From assembly GCA_905221215.1 (NCBI GenBank), contig CAJNCI010000007.1, forward strand, positions 28,513-92,512: a stretch of DNA of 64,000 nucleotides, read 5' to 3'. The notes under the pieces were generated by a model. It worked only from the letters and a program-made list of their open reading frames with translations, made no database searches and had not been told where the DNA came from. This DNA is from a bacterium (lineage in GTDB: Bacteria > Bacillota > Bacilli > Lactobacillales > Streptococcaceae). Below, one piece after another: positions 37,801-44,645 of this stretch (position 1 is the first letter of the stretch; the number at the start of each line of letters is the position of its first letter). A program made the translations under genes and the position numbers.

Positions 37801-40751
37801 CAGACCATTCTACAGATGAAGTGACTGTGCCAGTTGCGCAAAACTATAATGTAGTAGCACGACCTACCATTAACTTGAAACAAGGTGAAACCTTGTCTGA
37901 TACAGATAAACGTAGCTTAGTGCAATTGCAAGATGGTGATAAGAAAGTAGATATTCCTAGTGATGCTAGAGTTGAGGTTGAGCTAGATACTACTTCAAGA
38001 GGTGATAAAACAGCATCAGCTACTGTAGTGTTTGCAGATAATACAAGAACAACTCCAGTTACTATTAATTACAAGGTTCTTCCAACATTCCCAGTAGCTG
38101 AAACAGTTTACGATTTTGTCGGTGTTACTAGAAATCAAAACGAGGGTGCTTATTATAGTAATCCTAATAAAATTCTACCTCCAGGTTTTGACTGGTTTGT
38201 TAGACAAAATGGAACAGCTAAACCTGATGGATATATTCAAAATTATTTGAGAAATGATCCTGTAGGAACAACAAGTTATGTTTTCGGTGCAAAATATAGA
38301 GAAGGCAGATTTTCAAATAATGCTTCAGGAAATGATAGACTAGAACATTCTGGCACAGTTTCGCATACGGTGTTTGATGTAGGAGCTAATACAACTCGTA
38401 TTATGGTAAATAGGGGTGGTAGCCTGTCGGATGACCAAGCAAGAACTGCTGTAATGCCTATAAACAGCTCAGCAGATTTGCCAAGTGGCACAACTTATGA
38501 ATGGGTAAATCAAGATGGTACACCACTTGCGAATAAGAAGGTGACAGAGAAGGGTGAAGCTACTCGTTATGTAAAAGTAACATTACCAAAAACTGCGGAA
38601 GATGGGCCAGCAGCGACTCAACATCAACCATATAAGATAGTAGAAGTTAAAATAAATGAAGCTGTTAACCCTACGGTATCATTCAGATATGGAAATGACA
38701 CAATTCCATTGACAACTACTGCAGAAAATAGATTTGTAATTTTCCGTGGAGCAACTTTCAATCCTACATTGACTGTTAATGATAATTCAGGAACTGTATC
38801 GTATCTTAAAGTTTCTGGACTTCCAAGTGGAAGAGAAGTGATTAAAGATACAGCAATGACTAGCGGAACAAATGTAACGATAGAAGGCGATAACGCAGCA
38901 ACAACTAATGCTGAATTAGGAAGACATGAAGCAAGTGTAGTTGTAAGGGATGCATCAGGTAATGAGGAAACTTACAAATTTGCATACACTGTTGAAGACG
39001 CTGTTATAAAAGAAACTCCCAAAATAGTTCCTTTAGGTACTAAGCTAGGTGATTCGCATGACTATGTGAACTTAGCTAATTCAACAGAGCCAGACTTTAG
39101 AGTTTATCCAGGTGGAATGACATTCAAATGGAAAAAAGATAATGCAGAAGTAAATGGAAGCACAACTGCACTAAATGAACCAGGTAGAGTAACTGGTTAT
39201 AAAGCAGTCGTTAAATTCCCAGCAGCAGGTTTCTATACAATAAATGGTGTGAAAACTTATGTTCCAGAGTCAATTGAAAGAGACATTACATTCCTTGTTA
39301 AACCAACAGCGCCGACTGTAACACCAAAAGATAACGGTGATGTAGAAGTTACAAACGAAAATCAACAAAATGTTAATAAGATTAAAGTAACTTATACAAA
39401 ACAACAAGGCAATACTCCAGTAGAAGTAACCTACACAGCTACTAAAAAAGCTACTGGATGGGAACTTGAAGCAGGTGCGCCATTAACAATTGATTCAACA
39501 TCAGGAAAAATTAAAATCAGTGACGCAGAAGTAAGAGATAAAACAACAGTTAAAACAAAAGCAATCACAACTGATGATGTTGAAAGTAATGAAGCTAATG
39601 GAACTGTGAAGGGCGCCACACCAACAGCTAAGGAAACGACCGTCAAACATAATGCGCAACCGAAAGCTGAAGATAGCATTGGCAATAAAGATGATCTACC
39701 AGCAGGAACAACCTATGCATGGAAGCCAGATGCCACACCAAACACATCAACACCAGGAACAAAACAAGGAAAAGTAATCGTAACTTATCCAGACACATCA
39801 ACAGAAGAAGTAGATGTAGTCGTAAAAGTAACTCCACAAAGTGATGATGCCACACCAACAGCTAAGGAAACGACCGTCAAACATAATGCGCAACCGAAAG
39901 CTGAAGATAGCATTGGCAATAAAGATGATCTACCAGCAGGAACAACCTATGCATGGAAGCCAGATGCCACACCAAACACATCAACACCAGGAACAAAACA
40001 AGGAAAAGTAATCGTAACTTATCCAGACACATCAACAGAAGAAGTAGATGTAGTCGTAAAAGTTAGAAAAGTAGAAGTAAACGGTGAACCAGAGGTACAA
40101 CCAGAAAATCCAGGATACAACGGTCCAATTGGAACGACAGGAGTAGACGAAAATGGAGAATTAATACAGCCTCCAGTAGTAGATGTCCCAGAATTCAACG
40201 GTGCAGTAAATGGTGAACTTCCTGAACCAACCGAGTTGCCAAAAATTCAGCTTATCATCACTAAATGGACTGATGAACAAGGTAATGAATTGAAACCAGC
40301 GGATGCCAAAGCTCCAACGGTATTTGGTGAAGCCAATGAAGCATTTGAACATGGTGAAATTGAAGGTTATGTATTTGTAAGAACAGAAACTAAAGGTGAT
40401 GTTATAACTCACGTCTTCAGAAAAGTGAGTCCAGTTAGACCAACAGGTGACGCTCAACAAAGACCAACTACACCATCTGACGATACAAATCCTAGACTGG
40501 ATACTGCTACCCCTGCTGAGGTGCCAGCTACTCAACCAGCTGGACAACCAAGTCAAGCAGTTGAAGTGCCTGCTCAATTGCCGAACGAAGTGTCAGAAAC
40601 GAACTCATCAGTTTCTCAACCGCAAGCAGTATTGCCAAATACTGGTATACAAGAAGACCGTGCTACAGGTGCATTAGGAGCTCTCTCTCTTCTTGGCGCA
40701 TTTGGTTTGCTATTTGCTAAAAAGAAAAAAGACGATGAAGAGGAAGCTTAA
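31872..40751 (+). CDS. Giant YSIRK/LPXTG cell-wall-anchored surface protein
   Basis: 2,959 residues; I chose ATG 31872 for its better Shine-Dalgarno spacing. Order: YSIRK-type signal (YRYSIRKYHFGAASVAIAAL), Ser/Thr-rich linker, two helical blocks (about residues 150-215 and 290-370), a beta-rich non-repeat region (about 400-800) that may be the ligand-binding head, then stalk modules. The stalk has two Ig-like units with GTGIAGSTITV (about 1055 and 1460), three DNTG/DNSG modules, and two identical 78-residue Rib-like repeats (from about 2582). A MucBP-like domain and Pro/Gln-rich wall region precede LPNTG, a hydrophobic segment and KKKK tail. Sortase A should link it to peptidoglycan. Role as adhesin is inferred; no known ligand domain is recognised. 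Confidence 0.88.
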   Translation: MFGKKRDDNGEKVYRYSIRKYHFGAASVAIAALIFFANGVAKADMAVSPVTANSTHQTVAGGGGDTSGDSGSAGDPNDPAIITNSISEATTPTKAGISTVTTSVENPVVSDSSKHSENTESTTSNVSEKTEIPTVTSGKVQGDVASTETKKVNVTDLKTALAELEGKIASITDEAKKAQLNVVIAEAKKVLADKNATQEQIDSQLTLVQDAVKSVQEVAKKVDEAKPSEKNGSKSLEADSTALPTRSSRRGRGRSTEVQPETSEGATPKLEAANSNKETAPKALPTYTNGTDNYKLAEEMYNIATYLRNKGANQAEAAAIKANADKLNEKLGLIDENAVLSETDFATALADLTAARNTIEAFLDTQSSNGQPTVPGTERSVGDESSRTERSVGQDRDGSNEYKNSLEYYFEDGKKGVSPYDRYTYVFYTSRQSGVIWDGVRKPVEEGRDFIYADVAPTSNGFKWDIYINRARHDLSDSVGWFTLPKGVNVVGNSVTISWSNSEGNRAISPNDGRIETALSQAGLKMVTKGTTKASGIDKRNSGYSKSWNSGDIKALATTGGVNGNNPYKFDLLNNDSNGQALQDAKINAIYNNNGDLYYFQQGADRTTYHLSFETTGITSKRDLIYAAGMKGERTDNTAQPPVRVRFIANQWSAKTSLEKTDADEYSPTITYPAYIVKQGEYANVGTSRELERHPEKGDKLLTYGFESYTKNDFDANNYYHFEARNGKNSEEVLLEANKRGFNDSFRMYRPDGTEISKHDMGHSGADKPGDFEYTWKWVYKDGSKASEHVRFIVVPKEPRLVTNLTNEAGKKNVRIQASGGTAGFKMELYHKVGSVLTKVAEADPNANGEATFVLLDKNNNPRALEVGEYVAKTVANLNKDYRDYAGITHKQEDGLRSGESNVMTATDGVPPVVRMIGSTESLPESRPGNNDPAVYSVTQGDRFAPMLEAFDNTGKMTKFEITNLPNGVTATNLNAKFPIGNNYTEINTFGPATFTGNVPSNQNPGTYTSEIKVSDGVTGDKTYYFKYKVLPVAPTITTPQNQGGTLVSTDRSISGTGIAGSTITVTLQDGTTGTATVNNQGNWTYNLKQNEKLTQNTKQDANTKADRGISITQSKNGAESRPATVDVQLARAISIDTPVQAGRDITVKVPHDAGLLYVQVKNGNNTVYEYGVRKVGNSWQITDTAKANLTELRVTDGKNVSEKVLTFHIKDPKNNIPFTLSATNDVTMRVHYDNNVGNPSDPTGENAGWVTAAKPTNTNPTITVKAPNTRNYTADGSLTMAGLKDLVTVRDQEDDANKTVGRTANENFSVTIRQGNQVVNLANNEYLKKGEYTLTYTTTDAAGATVNATHNITVSSLAEAYANDISYPTDKVEYRNTDVTSGNFTSEIKQSFAKKLEQANPTLKGHPTFTAGTTNETNKVVKVTFSDGSSIDVSHDKVAKPEAPTVTPTVGDKVLSTDRTLKGTGIAGSTITVKVADRAIKTTTVRADGTWEVTLDRGLNSNYADSQPQLVPKDPVKVIQSRLNVESSEKNVVVAVGEARIQPSETGGNSLYAGAKNITVTVPHDSGKFYISYYDAQTNQKREFGVKRDSIGGAWTSTNETYARVLSYSNSNTDTFTSTITLEMKESIKESTPRPSNRPLKPNDPDDDRAYAIANIKENGYGSPYRWEPINVTNEKPTLAAAFQGDKKVVEYGSPLNLNDLVRASDKEDDKNLTRGNGTSVEILSVNDSSTTKAINTRELGRYTVKYRATDSQGKQSDEKTITVEVVDTVKPTVKLVGDDGQDITLTEGTADGSLPKVTVYRGERANVTIKASDNTGKILELRGNGMPNGIWFNKNPNANSEVWLTSDTATETNPLSHTITGVVETGNRIEEKIVTIRATDKTDPANVTTVKFKMVVKEQKEKYTPTAPTNAVNFNNLGTSVTSTEDVKKITDLVNVPDLSAEATNAGGVRKALKNNGEITTENGKKVVTVTVTYPDHSTDEVTVPVAQNYNVVARPTINLKQGETLSDTDKRSLVQLQDGDKKVDIPSDARVEVELDTTSRGDKTASATVVFADNTRTTPVTINYKVLPTFPVAETVYDFVGVTRNQNEGAYYSNPNKILPPGFDWFVRQNGTAKPDGYIQNYLRNDPVGTTSYVFGAKYREGRFSNNASGNDRLEHSGTVSHTVFDVGANTTRIMVNRGGSLSDDQARTAVMPINSSADLPSGTTYEWVNQDGTPLANKKVTEKGEATRYVKVTLPKTAEDGPAATQHQPYKIVEVKINEAVNPTVSFRYGNDTIPLTTTAENRFVIFRGATFNPTLTVNDNSGTVSYLKVSGLPSGREVIKDTAMTSGTNVTIEGDNAATTNAELGRHEASVVVRDASGNEETYKFAYTVEDAVIKETPKIVPLGTKLGDSHDYVNLANSTEPDFRVYPGGMTFKWKKDNAEVNGSTTALNEPGRVTGYKAVVKFPAAGFYTINGVKTYVPESIERDITFLVKPTAPTVTPKDNGDVEVTNENQQNVNKIKVTYTKQQGNTPVEVTYTATKKATGWELEAGAPLTIDSTSGKIKISDAEVRDKTTVKTKAITTDDVESNEANGTVKGATPTAKETTVKHNAQPKAEDSIGNKDDLPAGTTYAWKPDATPNTSTPGTKQGKVIVTYPDTSTEEVDVVVKVTPQSDDATPTAKETTVKHNAQPKAEDSIGNKDDLPAGTTYAWKPDATPNTSTPGTKQGKVIVTYPDTSTEEVDVVVKVRKVEVNGEPEVQPENPGYNGPIGTTGVDENGELIQPPVVDVPEFNGAVNGELPEPTELPKIQLIITKWTDEQGNELKPADAKAPTVFGEANEAFEHGEIEGYVFVRTETKGDVITHVFRKVSPVRPTGDAQQRPTTPSDDTNPRLDTATPAEVPATQPAGQPSQAVEVPAQLPNEVSETNSSVSQPQAVLPNTGIQEDRATGALGALSLLGAFGLLFAKKKKDDEEEA
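39615..39829 (+). repeat. 215-bp perfect direct repeat, copy 1
   Basis: Identical by eye to 39849-40063 at a 234-bp period (78 codons). It encodes a Rib-like module containing PTAKETTVKHNAQPKAE. Confidence 0.9.
39849..40063 (+). repeat. 215-bp perfect direct repeat, copy 2
   Basis: Second copy; see 39615-39829. No base difference was seen, so the duplication is recent or is being homogenised. Confidence 0.9.
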
Positions 40752-40810
40752 ATAGATGATCTCATCTGATCCTTAGTAGCTTTCCATACATGAAGTCTTT
40801 GTAAATCAAA

Positions 40811-40856
40811 AAGAACTAGAAAACTCACTCATTTGTGAGAATTCTAGTTCTTTTTT
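40811..40856 (+). terminator. Terminator after the giant surface-protein gene
   Basis: AAGAACTAGAA / TTCTAGTTCTT with an inner CTCAC / GTGAG stem, then T-run. Confidence 0.88.
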
Positions 40857-40859
40857 CGT

Positions 40860-40893
40860 ATTTCATAAAGATTTCATATTTGGATTTTATAAT
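40860..40893 (+). promoter_or_regulatory. vex promoter with direct repeats
   Basis: ATTTCATA occurs at 40860-40867 and 40871-40878, an 11-bp period, followed by TATAAT at 40888-40893. There is no normal -35 at 17 bases. Direct repeats with one-turn spacing in place of a -35 suit an OmpR-type response regulator; VncR, encoded downstream, is a candidate. Confidence 0.55.
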
Positions 40894-40918
40894 AGTCTTA
40901 CAAATATGGAGGTGACAA

Positions 40919-42196
40919 ATGAATCCAATCCAAAGAGCTTGGGCTTATGTCAGCAGAAAACGACTGAGAAGTTTTATTTTATTTCTGATTTTATTGGTCC
41001 TATTAGGCGGAATTTCAGCCTGTTTGACTCTGATGAAGTCCAATAAGACAGTGGAAACCAATCTTTATAAATCACTCAACACATCTTTTTCTATTAAGAA
41101 GATAGAAAATGGTCAGACTTTTAAGTTGTCAGATTTATCATCTGTGAGTAAGATTAAGGGACTGGAACATGTCTCCCCTGAACTCGAGACGGTCGCAAAA
41201 CTGAAAGACAAGGAAGCGGTGAGTGGTGAGCAGAGCGTAGAACGTGATGATTTGTCAGCAGCGGACAAGAACTTGGTCAGCTTAACGGCTCTTGAGGATT
41301 CATCAAAGGATGTTACCTTTACTAGTTCGGCTTTCAATCTAAAAGAAGGGCGACACCTTGAAAAAGGGGATTCCAAGAAAATCATCATCCACGAAGAATT
41401 GGCTAAGAAGAATGGTCTTTCGCTTCATGACAAGATTGGCTTGGATGCTGGTCAGTCAGAAGCTGGTAAAGGGCAAACAGTAGAGTTTGAGATTGTCGGT
41501 ATCTTTTCTGGTAAAAAACAAGAGAAATTCACAGGCTTGTCTTCTGACTTTAGTGAAAACCAGGTCTTTACAGACTATGAAAGTAGCCAGACCCTTTCGG
41601 GGAATAGTGAACTGCAAGTCAGTGCAGCCCGCTTCTACGTAGAAAATCCTAAAGAAATGGACGGACTCATGAAGCAGGTGGAAAACTTGGCCTTAGAAAA
41701 TCAAGGCTACCAAGTTGAGAAGGAAAGCAAGGCTTTTGAACAAATCAAAGACTCAGTAGCAACTTTCCAAACCTTCCTGACCATCTTCCTTTATGGGATG
41801 TTGATAGCAGGAGCAGGTGCCTTGATTTTAGTCTTGTCTCTCTGGTTGAGAGAACGAGTCTACGAAGTGGGGATTTTACTTGCACTTGGAAAAGGCAAAA
41901 GCTCAATCTTCCTACAATTCTGTTTAGAGGTGGTGCTGGTATCTCTTGGAGCTTTGCTTCCAGCATTTGTTGTAGGAAACGCCATCACATCCTATCTACT
42001 CCAAACTCTACTAGCAAGTGGAGATCAGGCAGCCCTACAAGACACGCTAGCCAAAGCAAGCAGTTTATCAACCAGCATCTTATCTTTTGCAGAATCCTAT
42101 GTTTTTCTAGTCCTGCTTAGTTGCTTATCTGTAGCCCTTTGTTTCCTATTCTTATTTAGAAAATCACCGAAAGAAATTTTATCATCTATTAGTTAA
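40919..42196 (+). CDS. vex1: Vex1 ABC transporter permease (FtsX/MacB type)
   Basis: Membrane subunit of the Vex exporter. It has 425 residues. One N-terminal membrane segment (about 17-38) is followed by a large extracellular domain of about 240 residues, then three C-terminal segments including ERVYEVGILLALGKGKSSIFLQF, the FtsX-family coupling region. GGAGGTG precedes ATG 40919. It is first in vex1-vex2-vex3. In pneumococcus the Vex proteins were proposed to export the Pep27 peptide sensed by VncS. That model is disputed, and here pep27 is split. Confidence 0.93.
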   Translation: MNPIQRAWAYVSRKRLRSFILFLILLVLLGGISACLTLMKSNKTVETNLYKSLNTSFSIKKIENGQTFKLSDLSSVSKIKGLEHVSPELETVAKLKDKEAVSGEQSVERDDLSAADKNLVSLTALEDSSKDVTFTSSAFNLKEGRHLEKGDSKKIIIHEELAKKNGLSLHDKIGLDAGQSEAGKGQTVEFEIVGIFSGKKQEKFTGLSSDFSENQVFTDYESSQTLSGNSELQVSAARFYVENPKEMDGLMKQVENLALENQGYQVEKESKAFEQIKDSVATFQTFLTIFLYGMLIAGAGALILVLSLWLRERVYEVGILLALGKGKSSIFLQFCLEVVLVSLGALLPAFVVGNAITSYLLQTLLASGDQAALQDTLAKASSLSTSILSFAESYVFLVLLSCLSVALCFLFLFRKSPKEILSSIS

Positions 42197-42208
42197 GAAG
42201 GAGAAATC

Positions 42209-42856
42209 ATGACTTTATTACAATTACAAGACCTTACCTACCGTTATAAGAACACTGCTGAGGCAGTTTTATATCAGATCAATTATAATTTTGAACCCGG
42301 GAAATTTTACAGTATCATTGGTGAGTCAGGAGCAGGAAAATCCACTCTCTTGTCCCTCCTGGCTGGTCTAGATAGTCCTGTTGAAGGTTCTATCCTTTTT
42401 CAAGGAGAGGATATTCGTAAGAAGGGATATTCTTATCATCGCATGCACCATATTTCCTTGGTCTTTCAAAATTATAACTTGATAGATTATCTTTCTCCGC
42501 TGGAAAATATCCGCTTGGTCAACAAAAAAGCAAGCAAGGATACACTTCTTGAGCTTGGTTTGGATGAAAGTCAGATCAAGCGGAACGTTCTTCAGTTATC
42601 AGGTGGTCAACAGCAACGTGTTGCCATCGCTCGTAGTTTGGTCTCAGAAGCTCCAGTGATTCTAGCAGATGAGCCGACAGGGAATCTAGACCCTAAAACT
42701 GCCGGAGATATTGTCGAACTACTCAAATCACTTGCCCAGAAAACAGGTAAATGTGTGATCGTCGTCACCCACAGCAAAGAAGTGGCACAAGCATCAGATG
42801 TTACACTTGAATTGAAGGATAAGAAACTGACTGAAACTCGCAAAACTAGTAAATAA
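42209..42856 (+). CDS. vex2: Vex2 ABC transporter ATP-binding protein
   Basis: ATPase of the Vex exporter. It has 215 residues: Walker [11 protein letters not shown]-loop [17 protein letters not shown], signature LSGGQQQR, Walker [14 protein letters not shown]-loop VTHS. This is the MacB/LolD class that pairs with FtsX-type permeases. AAGGAG precedes the ATG, 12 bases after the vex1 stop. Confidence 0.95.
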   Translation: MTLLQLQDLTYRYKNTAEAVLYQINYNFEPGKFYSIIGESGAGKSTLLSLLAGLDSPVEGSILFQGEDIRKKGYSYHRMHHISLVFQNYNLIDYLSPLENIRLVNKKASKDTLLELGLDESQIKRNVLQLSGGQQQRVAIARSLVSEAPVILADEPTGNLDPKTAGDIVELLKSLAQKTGKCVIVVTHSKEVAQASDVTLELKDKKLTETRKTSK

Positions 42857-42910
42857 TATGAGCTTTTCTGTTAGAACTATAAGAAAGAACAAAACCTAGA
42901 AAGGAAACCT

Positions 42911-44290
42911 ATGTTACACAACGCATTTGCCTATGTTACAAGGAAGTTTTTCAAATCGATTGTCATCTTCCTGATTATTCTCCTCATGGCGAGCTTGAGT
43001 TTGGTCGGCTTGTCGATCAAGGGAGCTACTGCCAAGGCTTCTCAGGAGACATTTAAAAATATCACCAACAGCTTCTCCATGCAAATCAATCGTCGCGTCA
43101 ATCAAGGAACGCCTCGTGGTGCTGGAAATATCAAGGGTGAGGATATCAAAAAAATCACCGAAAATAAGGCCATCGAGTCTTATGTGAAACGCATCAACGC
43201 TATCGGGGATTTGACTGGATATGACCTGATTGAAACGCCAGAAACCAAGAAAAATCTAACACCTGACCGTGCTAAACATTTTGGAAGTAGCTTGATGATT
43301 ACAGGTGTTAATGATTCCTCTAAAGAAGACAAGTTTGTCTCTGGCTCTTATAAACTAGTCGAAGGTGAGCACCTAACCAACGACGACAAAGATAAGATTC
43401 TCATGCACAAGGACTTGGCAGCCAAACACGGTTGGAAAGTCGGAGATAAGGTCAAACTAGACTCCAATGTCTATGATGCAGACAATGAAAAAGGAGCCAA
43501 GGAAACAGTTGAAGTGACAATCAAGGGGCTCTTTGATGGTCATAATAAGTCAGCAGTAACCTACTCGCAAGAACTTTATGAAAATACAGCTATTACAGAC
43601 ATTCACACTGCTGCAAAACTTTATGGATACACAGAAGACACAGCTATTTATGGGGACGCAACCTTCTTTGTAACAGCGGATAAAAACTTGGATGATGTCA
43701 TGAAAGAGTTGAATGGCATCAGTGGTATCAACTGGAAGAGCTACACACTGGTGAAGAGCTCCTCTAACTACCCAGCTCTTGAACAATCCATCTCTGGCAT
43801 GTACAAGATGGCCAACCTCCTCTTCTGGGGTAGCTTGAGCTTCTCAGTCCTTCTCCTTGCACTCTTGCTCAGTCTTTGGATCAACGCCCGTCGCAAGGAA
43901 GTGGGAATTCTCCTCTCTATCGGTCTCAAGCAGGCAAGTATATTGGGGCAATTCATCACCGAATCTATCTTGATTGCCATTCCTGCTCTTGTTTCTGCTT
44001 ACTTCCTAGCCAGCTACACAGCTCGTGCCATCGGAAACACTGTTCTTGCCAATGTCACTTCAGGTGTTGCCAAGCAAGCCAGCAAGGCAGCTCAAGCCTC
44101 TAACCTTGGTGGTGGTGCAGAAGTAGATGGCTTTAGCAAGACCTTGTCGAGCCTAGACATTTCCATTCAGACATCAGACTTTATCATTGTCTTTGTCCTA
44201 GCCTTGGTTCTAGTGGTTCTCGTTATGGCGCTTGCATCAAGCAATCTCCTTAGAAAACAACCAAAAGAGCTCTTGCTGGATGGTGAATAA
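42911..44290 (+). CDS. vex3: Vex3 ABC transporter permease (FtsX/MacB type)
   Basis: Second permease of the Vex exporter, so the complex is probably a Vex1-Vex3 heterodimer on Vex2. It has 459 residues: membrane segment near 12-37, a long extracellular domain to about residue 300, then three C-terminal segments with RRKEVGILLSIGLKQASILGQF, parallel to Vex1. The C-terminal loop contains an Ala/Ser-rich stretch (SGVAKQASKAAQASNLGGG). GAAAGGAA lies before the ATG. No strong terminator follows; a promoter for the next transcript starts at 44426. Confidence 0.94.
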   Translation: MLHNAFAYVTRKFFKSIVIFLIILLMASLSLVGLSIKGATAKASQETFKNITNSFSMQINRRVNQGTPRGAGNIKGEDIKKITENKAIESYVKRINAIGDLTGYDLIETPETKKNLTPDRAKHFGSSLMITGVNDSSKEDKFVSGSYKLVEGEHLTNDDKDKILMHKDLAAKHGWKVGDKVKLDSNVYDADNEKGAKETVEVTIKGLFDGHNKSAVTYSQELYENTAITDIHTAAKLYGYTEDTAIYGDATFFVTADKNLDDVMKELNGISGINWKSYTLVKSSSNYPALEQSISGMYKMANLLFWGSLSFSVLLLALLLSLWINARRKEVGILLSIGLKQASILGQFITESILIAIPALVSAYFLASYTARAIGNTVLANVTSGVAKQASKAAQASNLGGGAEVDGFSKTLSSLDISIQTSDFIIVFVLALVLVVLVMALASSNLLRKQPKELLLDGE

Positions 44291-44425
44291 ATTTGAAAAA
44301 ATTAGTCTGAAATAGAGACTACATCTTATTTTTCTATTCAAGAATGATGGATAGAGAATGATTATTTAACAATTCAAAATAGAGCCGAAAGCAGTGGTGA
44401 AAATCATTGCTTTCAGTTGCTTTCT

Positions 44426-44454
44426 TTGTACTTTAGTCTTAAATATGATATACT
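44426..44454 (+). promoter_or_regulatory. Promoter at the 5' remnant of pep27
   Basis: TTGTAC (44426-44431), 17-base spacer, TATACT (44449-44454). It would start transcription at about 44461, reading the pep27 5' remnant and then the LysM-protein gene. Confidence 0.75.
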
Positions 44455-44460
44455 AAGGTT

Positions 44461-44550
44461 ATGGAATTTATTAGAAAGGAATTTCACATTTTATATATGG
44501 AATTGTGCATAAAAATCTATAGAAATTTTATCTTGAAAATAGATAGATAA
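44461..44550 (+). pseudogene. 5' remnant of pep27, now a 29-codon ORF
   Basis: ATG 44461, 6 bases after a -10 box, opens a frame starting MEFIRKEFH and ending at TAA 44548-44550. The RKEFH (44473-44487) matches residues 2-6 of pneumococcal Pep27 as I remember it, with ATT where Pep27 has its ATG. After CAC the sequence departs from Pep27. The rest of Pep27 lies 2.9 kb downstream at 47423-47482. The short ORF could still be made from a leaderless mRNA, but it would not be Pep27. Confidence 0.6.
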
Positions 44551-44559
44551 ATCGGTAGA

Positions 44560-44609
44560 AGCCTATCCATATTGCAAACATAGGCTAGTAGACTTAGGTA
44601 GGGTCTACT
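44560..44609 (+). other. Two adjacent perfect hairpins in the leader of the LysM-protein gene
   Basis: AGCCTAT / ATAGGCT (44560-44586) is followed without a gap by AGTAGAC / GTCTACT (44587-44609). Neither has a T-run, so they are leader structures rather than terminators. They lie 36 bases before the start codon. Confidence 0.55.
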
Positions 44610-44645
44610 TTGGAAAATATAGAATAGTGAGGAAAAATAAACATT

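Noticed and set aside
44387..44414. Terminator after vex3
   Set aside because: GAAAGCA and TGCTTTC pair, but no T-run follows, so it is not a convincing intrinsic terminator.
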